A DNA stretch of 64,000 nucleotides from Noviherbaspirillum aridicola (lineage in GTDB: Bacteria > Pseudomonadota > Gammaproteobacteria > Burkholderiales > Burkholderiaceae_D), in NCBI RefSeq assembly GCF_019656455.1, contig NZ_BPMK01000017.1:1-64000 (forward strand), given 5' to 3'. The position numbers and the translations under genes are program-made. Shown here piece by piece: positions 57,446 through 64,000 of the stretch. The notes under the pieces were generated by a model. It saw only the letters and a program-made list of their open reading frames with translations, had not been told where the DNA came from and ran no database searches. Numbering within the stretch: the first letter of the stretch is position 1; each line of letters starts with the position of its first letter.

Positions 57446-59167
57446 ATGTTTTCCGTTCGCCGAGACCGCCAGCAACTGGGCCCGACCCAGGTAGACAGCC
57501 TCATGGAAGCCGCCGGTGATGCGGTTTTTCGTCTTGGCACGGACGGCCGCATTCTGTTTGCCAGCAAGCGGGCCCGCGCGCTGACGGGATGCGAAGTCGG
57601 CCTGGAAGGCAGGCTGATGGCGGAACTGATCCCGCGCGACAACCATCCCGCCGTGCTTGCCGCCCTGCGCGAGGCGCTCGAGTCTCCGGGGCTTCCGAGC
57701 CGGGTCAACGCCCGCCTGAACACCCCCACGGTCGCACTCTGGATGGAGCTTCAGGTCAGCGCCTATCGCAACGAAGCGGGCCACGCCGAACTGCTGGTGG
57801 TGGGCAGGGATATCTCGGGGCAGCTGGCGACCGAGGAAAGGCTGCGGCACATGGCGACCCACGACGCGCTGACCGGCCTGCCGAACCGCTCGCTGCTGTC
57901 CGACCGCATCCGCATGAGCATCAGCCAGGCGCGCCGCACCGGCCGCGGCTTTGCCATCCTCGCGCTCGATCTCGACGGTTTCAAGAAAGTCAACGACGCG
58001 CTCGGCCATCCCGTCGGCGACGCGCTGCTGCGGATAGCGGCTTCACGCCTGGCCGAGACGCTGCGGCACGTGGATACCCTGGCGCGCGTCGGCGGCGACG
58101 AGTTCGTCGCGGTGCTGCCCGGCGCCGTTTCGGAACCCGAGATACAGATGATCGGACGGCGCATGATTTCGACCATGCAGCTGCCGTTCGAAATCGACGG
58201 CCACACGTTATACGTCGGCTGCTCCATCGGCGGCGCCGTCTTCCCCGAACATGGCGACAGCGAGGTCAAGCTGCTCGCCCACGCCGACGCCGCGATGTAC
58301 CGCGCCAAGGAGACCGGCAAGGCGCGCTGCGTAGTCTACAACCACGCACGCTTCACCCAGCCGGAGCATGACGTGTCGATGGAAGCCGCGATGTTCCAGG
58401 CGGTGCGCGACGGCGAATTCCTGCTTCACTACCAGCCCATCGTCGATGCCCGCACGCGCCAGATCATGGGCTTCGAGGCGCTGATGCGATGGAACCGGCC
58501 CGGCCAGGGCATGGTGTCGCCGGCGCAGTTCATTCCCATGGCCGAGAGCAACGGGCTGATCAACCTGCTCGGCGCCTGGGCGATGAAGGCCGCCTGCGTG
58601 CAGATCAAGCGCTTCGAGGAAATCGCGGGCCGTCCGCTGTATGTGTCGGTCAACGTCAGCCCGCGCCAGTTCCGCAACGACCAGTTCATCGATGTCGTGG
58701 ACGAGGCGCTGGCCCTGTCCGGCCTGGACGGCGAGAAGCTGCTGCTGGAGATTACCGAAGGCATCCTGATGGCCGATCCGGAGCATGCCGAGAGTCTGCT
58801 GACGGCGATGACCGCGCGCCGGCTGAAGATCGCCATCGACGACTTCGGCACCGGCTATTCGTCGCTGGCCTACCTCAAGCGCTTCCCCATCGCCACGCTC
58901 AAGATCGATCGCGCCTTCATCAAGGATTTGCCGTCCTCGGTCAAGGATGTGGCCATCTGCAACGTGATGCTGAGCCTGGCCAGCCACTTGAACCTGAACA
59001 CCGTGGCCGAAGGCGTGGAGAAGGAAGAACAGATGGACTTCCTTGCCGCCCACGGCTGCAGCATGATCCAGGGGTTCCTCACCGGCCGGCCCCTGATGCC
59101 GTCCGACGCCGCCGCCCTGCTCAAGGCCCAGGCGGCGGCGGAAACCGCGGCGCACCAGATCGGATAG
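57446..59167 (+). CDS. PAS-GGDEF-EAL protein, cyclic di-GMP turnover
   Basis: This 573-residue cytoplasmic signalling protein has a PAS sensor (about 15-125), a GGDEF diguanylate cyclase domain (about 133-295) and an EAL phosphodiesterase domain (about 310-560). The GGDEF motif is intact (ARVGGDEFVAVLPG), with an inhibitory I-site RHVD five residues before it. The EAL motif is intact (GFEALMRW), as are DDFGTGYSSL and NTVAEGVE. Both activities are therefore possible. It has no membrane segment. Only 3 bp separate it from the HDOD gene. The start codon has no clear ribosome binding site. Confidence 0.92.
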   Translation: MFSVRRDRQQLGPTQVDSLMEAAGDAVFRLGTDGRILFASKRARALTGCEVGLEGRLMAELIPRDNHPAVLAALREALESPGLPSRVNARLNTPTVALWMELQVSAYRNEAGHAELLVVGRDISGQLATEERLRHMATHDALTGLPNRSLLSDRIRMSISQARRTGRGFAILALDLDGFKKVNDALGHPVGDALLRIAASRLAETLRHVDTLARVGGDEFVAVLPGAVSEPEIQMIGRRMISTMQLPFEIDGHTLYVGCSIGGAVFPEHGDSEVKLLAHADAAMYRAKETGKARCVVYNHARFTQPEHDVSMEAAMFQAVRDGEFLLHYQPIVDARTRQIMGFEALMRWNRPGQGMVSPAQFIPMAESNGLINLLGAWAMKAACVQIKRFEEIAGRPLYVSVNVSPRQFRNDQFIDVVDEALALSGLDGEKLLLEITEGILMADPEHAESLLTAMTARRLKIAIDDFGTGYSSLAYLKRFPIATLKIDRAFIKDLPSSVKDVAICNVMLSLASHLNLNTVAEGVEKEEQMDFLAAHGCSMIQGFLTGRPLMPSDAAALLKAQAAAETAAHQIG

Positions 59168-59170
59168 GGA

Positions 59171-60670
59171 ATGGATATTCAGGTAGCCTCCCACGCCGAC
59201 ATCGCCCAGCAGACCATGCAGCTGCTGTGGTCGCGCGTGCGCCAGCGCGGCGACCTGCCGGGTTTCTCCAAGGTCGTGAGCGCCATCATCGGCGCCATGC
59301 GCGGCGACGATGACCGCGAGTTCAGCATGACCAGCACCGTGCTGCAGGATCCCGCCCTCACGCAGAAAGTGCTGCGCCTGGCCAACAGCGCCATGTACTC
59401 GGTGTTCGGCCAGGGCATCAATACGGTGTCGAAAGCGGTGATCGTGCTCGGCACCGAGGCGATCGGGCATCTCGCGCTCGGGCTGAAACTGGTGGACGGA
59501 CTGTCGGCGGCGTCGGCGGGATCCGAGCATGCGCGCGCTGAGATGGAAAACGCCGTGCTGGCGGGCCATATCGCCCGGCAGCTCACCAGCGGCGCCGCCA
59601 CCCGCGATTCGGAAGAGGCCGTCGTATGCGCAATGCTGCATTCGCTCGGGCGCATGATGACCACCTTCTACCTGCCCGACAGATGGCAGCAGGTGCTCGC
59701 GCACAGCGCCGCCAACGGTTGCGACGAAAACGAATCCGCCTTCGTCCTGCTCGGCATGGGCCTCGACGACATCGGCCGCGAGGCCGCCCGCCACTGGGGA
59801 TTGCCCACGCCGCTGGTGCAGAGCATGGCCGACATGCCGGCGCAGTCCAGCGGCGACCCGCTCGACCATCAGGACTGGCTGTGCGCCGTGTCCACGCTGT
59901 CGTCGCGCTGCGCGACCGTGCTCAACAGCGAGGAGGGCGACACCGACGGCGAACTGGCGCGCCTGGCCGGCAGCTATGCCGACATGCTGGGCATGGATGC
60001 CGCCCATGTGCAGGCGGCGCTGGCCGCGGCGCAGCGCACCGCAGCGGAAGAAGATTCACTGGTGCCGCGCTCACAGCGGCGCGAGGACGTGCAGCCTGCG
60101 CCCGCGCTGGCCGGCAAGCCGGCCGACTGCATCGCGATGCTTGCGCGCGGCGTGGTCGACGTCAAGAGCGCGCTCAGCACCGCCAGCAGCGGCCAGATCA
60201 TGTCGATGGCCCTGGAAACCATCTACCAGGCCTACGGATTCTCCCGCAGCATCGCCTTCCTGCGCGACCGCGACCGCCGCCAGTACATCGCCACCATGTC
60301 GCTGGGGGAGGGCGTGCAGGAAAGAGTGTCGCGGCTGGCGTTCGGCGACGCCTACGAGCCCAATGTCTTCCATGCCGCGCTCGCCAACGACAAGATGATC
60401 TTTGTCGAGAACGCCCGCGACCCGAAACTGCACAGCAAACTGCCGCGCTGGTGGAAGACTTCTCTGCCCGAGGTGCGCAGCTTCCTGCTGCTGCCGCTGA
60501 CGGTCAACCGCCAGCCCGTGGGTTTCCTTTACGGCGACTGGGACCAATGCAAGCCGCCGGGCCGGATCGAGCAGCGCGAGATCGCGCCGCTGACCGCGCT
60601 GCGGGTGCTCGTGGTGCGCATGCTGGAACAGCGCCGCCGCGCGGAACCGACCTGGCTGCGCAAACTCTGA
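59171..60670 (+). CDS. HDOD domain protein with C-terminal GAF-like region
   Basis: The 499-residue protein carries an HDOD domain (about 20-230; FSMTSTVLQDPALTQKVLRL and VLAGHIARQL) and a region at about 335-490 resembling a GAF domain. HDOD proteins act in signalling, often with c-di-GMP systems, and are usually not hydrolases. The gene lies 3 bp after the PAS-GGDEF-EAL gene, so the products probably work in one pathway. Confidence 0.85.
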   Translation: MDIQVASHADIAQQTMQLLWSRVRQRGDLPGFSKVVSAIIGAMRGDDDREFSMTSTVLQDPALTQKVLRLANSAMYSVFGQGINTVSKAVIVLGTEAIGHLALGLKLVDGLSAASAGSEHARAEMENAVLAGHIARQLTSGAATRDSEEAVVCAMLHSLGRMMTTFYLPDRWQQVLAHSAANGCDENESAFVLLGMGLDDIGREAARHWGLPTPLVQSMADMPAQSSGDPLDHQDWLCAVSTLSSRCATVLNSEEGDTDGELARLAGSYADMLGMDAAHVQAALAAAQRTAAEEDSLVPRSQRREDVQPAPALAGKPADCIAMLARGVVDVKSALSTASSGQIMSMALETIYQAYGFSRSIAFLRDRDRRQYIATMSLGEGVQERVSRLAFGDAYEPNVFHAALANDKMIFVENARDPKLHSKLPRWWKTSLPEVRSFLLLPLTVNRQPVGFLYGDWDQCKPPGRIEQREIAPLTALRVLVVRMLEQRRRAEPTWLRKL

Positions 60671-60766
60671 CTTCGCGCGCTTCGGTGTGACCGGCGTCAA
60701 GACGCGCCGACCCCGTGCCCGGCAAGCTGCTTGGCATCCTCCATTTCGCGCTTCCACCGCCCGGCA

Positions 60767-61717
60767 ATGACTGAGCCGCTCGTCCAATCCTCCCCGGCGC
60801 AAGCCGCCGCCCGCGATATCACAGTCATCCTCAATCTCGGCTCCGGCTCGGCCAGCAAGCAGCAGCTGCGCGAGCAGATCGAGCAGGCCCTGTCCGCGCA
60901 TGCGGGCAGCTGGCGCGTCATCGCCGTGAAACGGGGGAGCGACATCGCCAGGATCGGTGCAGAAGCGGTGGAAGCCGCGCGGCGCAACGGCGGCATCGTC
61001 GTCGCCGCCGGCGGCGACGGCACGATCGGCACCATCGCCAGCCTGTGCTGCGGCAGCGGCGTTCCGCTCGGCATCATTCCCGCCGGGACCTTCAACTATT
61101 TCGCGCGTGAACTGAATATCCCCGGCGATGCCGCCGGCGCGGCGACCCTGCTGATGACCGGCACCCCGAGGCGGGTGGCCGTCGGCTTCGTGAACGATCG
61201 CCTGTTTCTGGTCAACGCCAGCTTCGGCCTGTACAGCAAGGTGATCCGTTCCCGCGAGCAGGACGTGTCGCGATTCGGCCGTTCGCGCATCGTCGCCGTG
61301 CTTTCCGCGCTCGGCGCCCTGCTGCGCGGCCGTCATCGCTACGCCGTCAGGATCAGCGCCAACGGCGTCGAGCAGGTGCGGCGCACGGCCATGGTCTTCG
61401 CTGGCAACAGCAGCCTGCAACTGGAAAAGCTGGCCCTGGAGATCGCCCGCTGCACCGAGGAGGACAGGCTCGCGGTGCTGGTGCTGCGGCCGGCTTCCCC
61501 GCTGGGGATGCTGCGGCTGTTGCTGCGGGCCGCCCTCAAGACGCTCGATGGCGATGAACTGCTGGAAGCCTTCTGCGCCGATGCCTTCGAAATCGAAACC
61601 CGCAGGCGCTACGTGGATGTGGTGGCCGACGGCGAAATCGTGCGCTGCCGTACGCCGCTGCGCTTCCGGGTGGAGCGGTCCGCGTTGCAGGTGATCGTCC
61701 CGCCGGAGCCGCAGTGA
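60767..61717 (+). CDS. Diacylglycerol kinase catalytic domain protein (lipid kinase, YegS/BmrU type)
   Basis: The 316-residue protein has the nucleotide motif AAGGDGTIGTIASLC at about residues 81-95, followed by PLGIIPAGTFNYFARELNIP, which is typical of the DAGK family. It probably phosphorylates a lipid. ATG 60767 (MTEPLVQSSPAQ) is chosen over TTG 60731; neither has a strong binding site. It overlaps the metallophosphoesterase gene by 4 bp. Confidence 0.87.
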   Translation: MTEPLVQSSPAQAAARDITVILNLGSGSASKQQLREQIEQALSAHAGSWRVIAVKRGSDIARIGAEAVEAARRNGGIVVAAGGDGTIGTIASLCCGSGVPLGIIPAGTFNYFARELNIPGDAAGAATLLMTGTPRRVAVGFVNDRLFLVNASFGLYSKVIRSREQDVSRFGRSRIVAVLSALGALLRGRHRYAVRISANGVEQVRRTAMVFAGNSSLQLEKLALEIARCTEEDRLAVLVLRPASPLGMLRLLLRAALKTLDGDELLEAFCADAFEIETRRRYVDVVADGEIVRCRTPLRFRVERSALQVIVPPEPQ

Positions 61718-62535
61718 CGCGCATTGCGCACCTGTCCGATACCCATTTCGGCACCGAGCTGCCGCAGGTCGCCGAGGCCCTGCTGGATTGCCTGACCGGC
61801 CTCAGGCCGGACCTCACCGTGGTCAGCGGCGATGTGACGCAGCGCGCCCGGCCCAGCGAATTCGCCGCCGCCGTCGACTATTTCCGGCGTCTGCCGTCGC
61901 CGTTCATGGTCCTGCCCGGCAACCACGACATTCCCCTGTTCGATCTCGCCTCGCGGCTTTTGCGCCCATACAGGAATTTCCGCGCCGCCTTCCGCGCCGG
62001 CGCCGAACTCTGGCAGGGCGAGGCCGCGGCAGTGCTCGGCCTCGATACCACGCTGCCGCTGCGTCATACCCGCGGGCGCCTCGACACGGCCCAGCTTTCG
62101 CGGCTCACGGCGCAACTGCCGCAGGAGGCCGCAGGGAAGATGCGCATATCCGCCGTGCACCAGCCGTTGCATGCGGCCTGGCCGGAGGATCGCGACGAAG
62201 TGCTGCTCAATGCGGAAGAAGCGGCGCATGCCTTCGCAAGGGAGCGGATCGACGTCGTCCTCAGCGGTCACGTCCACGTACCGGTGGTCACCACCACCCG
62301 GCAGCTGTTTCCGCGCCTGCGCCGGCACTTCATCCTTGCCGGCGCGGGCACCGCGATCTCCTACCGCACGCGCCCGGGAGCGCCCAATTCCTTCAACCTG
62401 CTGTCCTGTGAGCCCGGGCAGGGGAGCGTCGAAGTGCAAAGCTTTCACTTCGCCAAAGACAGCCGCGCCTTTCACCCGCACGCCCGCTTCGCGTTCAGCC
62501 TTGCACTGGACGGCTGGACGGAAAGTTCCGTCTGA
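61714..62535 (+). CDS. Calcineurin-like metallophosphoesterase
   Basis: The 273-residue protein starts at GTG 61714, overlapping the upstream stop. It shows all metal-site motifs: HLSDTHFG, VVSGDVTQ, LPGNHDIP and SGHVHVPV. The substrate is unknown. Coupling with a lipid kinase suggests a phospholipid role, as inference only. Confidence 0.9.
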   Translation: MTRIAHLSDTHFGTELPQVAEALLDCLTGLRPDLTVVSGDVTQRARPSEFAAAVDYFRRLPSPFMVLPGNHDIPLFDLASRLLRPYRNFRAAFRAGAELWQGEAAAVLGLDTTLPLRHTRGRLDTAQLSRLTAQLPQEAAGKMRISAVHQPLHAAWPEDRDEVLLNAEEAAHAFARERIDVVLSGHVHVPVVTTTRQLFPRLRRHFILAGAGTAISYRTRPGAPNSFNLLSCEPGQGSVEVQSFHFAKDSRAFHPHARFAFSLALDGWTESSV

Positions 62536-62649
62536 CCCTGCTCAGTGTTTGATTCGCGACAAAAAGAATAAAAAAGACAATTCGGAATATAGCCAAAAAG
62601 GTAACGAAATGTTAAATTCTTGTTGAATAAATAAGAATCAGGGGGTGCC
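62536..62649 (+). other. AT-rich gap before the DUF2726 gene
   Basis: This 114-bp stretch is unusually A-rich for the window (for example AAAAAGAATAAAAAAGACAA near 62561). I see no clear promoter pair and no hairpin terminator. A start for the next gene follows CAGGGGG at 62639-62645. Confidence 0.5.
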
Positions 62650-63180
62650 ATGCCCGACGCTATTCTTTTCTTCGGCATTGTGTTCGCCGGCCTGGCGGGC
62701 TGGTTCTTCTGCCATCGCGAGCAGAAGCCGCGGTTTCGCCAGAAGCAGATTCTGACCGGCAGCGAAGCCGAACTTTTCGAATCCCTTCGCGCCGCGCTGC
62801 CGGATTGCGTGGTGGCGCCCCGCGTCGCGGTGTCGTCGCTGATCGAGCCGACCGGGGCGCTCGCCGCCCGGCGCGCAGGTCGCCGCAGGCTGGCGGGACA
62901 GCGCGTCGATTTCGCGGTCTTCGACGAGGGCATGCACCTGCTGGCGGTGATCGAGGTCGTGCATCGCTCCCGCCGCAGCCGGGAGGAAGCGGAGCGGGAG
63001 CGGTTTTTCTCCACCGCCGGCGTCGCCGTCATTCGGCTCCGCGCCGGGCGGCTGCCGTCCGACCTGAAGATACGTGCGGCGGTCTTCGGCAAGTCCCGGC
63101 GCTCGCACCCGGCCGCCGAGGCGCTCGCCTACACCCCCGTGCGGACGCCCTGGCGCAACACCGTCAACGCGCATATCTGA
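62650..63180 (+). CDS. DUF2726 domain protein with one membrane anchor
   Basis: The 176-residue protein has an N-terminal membrane segment (AILFFGIVFAGLAGWFF), then a domain resembling DUF2726, a restriction-endonuclease-like fold. Candidate acidic and Lys/Arg positions are GQRVDFAVFDEG and LAVIEVVHRSRRS, with a Gln-Arg-Val-Asp in place of the usual K-x-D. The function is unknown. It is preceded by an AT-rich 114-bp gap. Confidence 0.7.
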   Translation: MPDAILFFGIVFAGLAGWFFCHREQKPRFRQKQILTGSEAELFESLRAALPDCVVAPRVAVSSLIEPTGALAARRAGRRRLAGQRVDFAVFDEGMHLLAVIEVVHRSRRSREEAERERFFSTAGVAVIRLRAGRLPSDLKIRAAVFGKSRRSHPAAEALAYTPVRTPWRNTVNAHI

Positions 63181-63202
63181 TCCCGGCGGGCGGCGCGGGC
63201 CG

Positions 63203-63208
63203 TACAAT
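63203..63208 (+). promoter_or_regulatory. -10-like TACAAT upstream of the transposase gene
   Basis: TACAAT followed by GCCGCC lies 30 bp before the ATG at 63239. There is no recognisable -35. Confidence 0.35.
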
Positions 63209-63238
63209 GCCGCCATTCGCAACGCGCCGTTACTCGCC

Positions 63239-63943
63239 ATGGCCCGACTTCCCAGGCTGGTCGCGCCCGACCAGCCCCACCATGTAATCCAGTCCGGAAT
63301 AGACGGCCTGACCATCTTCCGGGACGACGAAGACCACCAGGCTTTCCTGCGCTTTCTGCGCGACGCCGCCCGTCAGTTCGGCCTGGCCGTTCACGCCTAT
63401 GTGCTGCTGCCGGGCCGCGTGCATCTGCTCGCCACGCCGCGGCAGTCGGACACGCTTGGCCGGGTCATGCAGTGGGTCGGGCGCCAGTATGTTCCTTATT
63501 TCAATGCGAGATACGGACGCAGCGGCACGCTCTGGCAAAGCCGCTACAAGGCGACGGTGGTGGAGTCGGAGCGCTACTTCCTGTTGTGCAGCAAGTATGT
63601 CGAGGCGCTGCCCATGCTCGAGAACCTGGTCGCGTCGCCGGAGGACTATCGCTGGTCGAGCTGCGGACACCATGCCGGCGTCCGGTCCGACCCGCTGATC
63701 ACGGATCACCCGCTTTTCTGGGCGCTCGGCAACACCCCCTTCGAGCGGGAGGCCGCGTACCGCGCGGTGCTCGAACAGATTCCTACTGCGAGCGAAACCA
63801 GGCTGATCGACGAAGCGACGCGCAAGGGCTGGGCACTGGGTTCCGAGCAATTCAAGGCCGGCCTGAGCAGACAGCTCAGCCGCCGCGTGGCCCCGGCAAA
63901 ACGCGGAAGGCCGCGCAAAGTCAGCGCGGACGCACCGGGATGA
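63239..63943 (+). CDS. REP-associated tyrosine transposase-like protein with altered HUH motif
   Basis: The 234 residues match the Y1 transposase family (MARLPRLVAPDQPHHVIQSG start; GTLWQSRYKATVVESERYFL in the middle). The usual NHVHLL motif reads GRVHLL at residues 59-64, so the first metal-binding His is Arg60. The candidate catalytic Tyr is retained (Tyr120 in SKYVEALP, usually YIELNP). A basic C-terminal tail (AKRGRPRKVS) resembles an AT-hook. ATG 63239 was chosen; upstream frame lies in the previous gene. It may be domesticated or inactive. Confidence 0.85.
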   Translation: MARLPRLVAPDQPHHVIQSGIDGLTIFRDDEDHQAFLRFLRDAARQFGLAVHAYVLLPGRVHLLATPRQSDTLGRVMQWVGRQYVPYFNARYGRSGTLWQSRYKATVVESERYFLLCSKYVEALPMLENLVASPEDYRWSSCGHHAGVRSDPLITDHPLFWALGNTPFEREAAYRAVLEQIPTASETRLIDEATRKGWALGSEQFKAGLSRQLSRRVAPAKRGRPRKVSADAPG

Positions 63944-64000
63944 CTCTGTCCCTTTTTATTTTGGTGCGAAATTCCCGGGTGCGGCAATTCTACTCTGACC
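63944..64000 (+). repeat. Short repeats after the transposase gene, at the window edge
   Basis: ACTCTGTCCC (just after the stop) and ACTCTGACC (last nine bases of the window) are near-identical direct repeats about 50 bp apart. Similar GACTCTG-type sequences often flank this transposase family. The unit is cut by the window end. Confidence 0.45.

Overview
This is a stretch of chromosome from a GC-rich betaproteobacterium. It is most likely Burkholderiales and probably Oxalobacteraceae (Herbaspirillum, Noviherbaspirillum or Massilia-like). That placement rests on the S10-spc-alpha gene order with infA between secY and rpmJ, ResB/CcsB (System II) cytochrome c maturation, the pilMNOPQ-aroK-aroB-dgt and lptC-lptA-lptB-rpoN-hpf orders, and the style of the encoded proteins. 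The genus is inference. Almost all DNA is protein coding, and I see no tRNA, rRNA, CRISPR array, prophage or intact insertion sequence.

Layout. 1-14.8 kb: the end of tuf, then the whole ribosomal protein superoperon (rpsJ to rplQ, with secY, infA, rpmJ and rpoA). It is broken by several promoter-like and hairpin signals. 14.9-19.5 kb: a NodIJ-type ABC exporter, cutA, dsbD and a 1-Cys peroxiredoxin. 19.5-23.9 kb (minus strand): a CorA-type transporter, a membrane fatty acid hydroxylase, hemB and engB. A small RNA gene appears to lie on the opposite (plus) strand between hemB and engB. 24.1-29.9 kb: cytochrome c4, resB, ccsB, msrP and msrQ, an envelope redox block. 29.9-34.1 kb: lysA and lptM, cyaY, and PBP1A (mrcA). 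34.4-42.4 kb: type IV pilus assembly operon pilMNOPQ running into aroK, aroB and dgt. 42.3-49.0 kb (minus): an enoyl-CoA hydratase/hydrolase, hpf, rpoN, lptB, lptA, lptC, kdsC and kdsD, which covers LPS transport and Kdo synthesis plus sigma-54. 49.2-57.2 kb: a Kef-type antiporter, an AEC transporter, acylphosphatase, uvrA, an MFS transporter and ssb. 57.4-62.5 kb: a PAS-GGDEF-EAL protein, an HDOD protein, a lipid-kinase-like protein and a metallophosphoesterase. 62.6-64 kb: a DUF2726 protein and a REP-associated-type transposase with a degenerate catalytic motif, followed by short repeats.

The main points for a second look are three. (1) A compact sRNA of about 109 nt at 23070-23178 has four hairpins, a good promoter, an eight-T terminator and an exposed anti-Shine-Dalgarno loop. 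(2) Promoter-plus-5'-hairpin units precede rplC and rplN with identical spacing. (3) A RayT-like transposase has Arg in place of the first His of its HUH motif. The remaining genes are standard housekeeping and envelope genes in conserved order. Starts were chosen by ribosome binding sites, overlaps and known protein lengths, and differ from the longest reading frame in about twenty cases.
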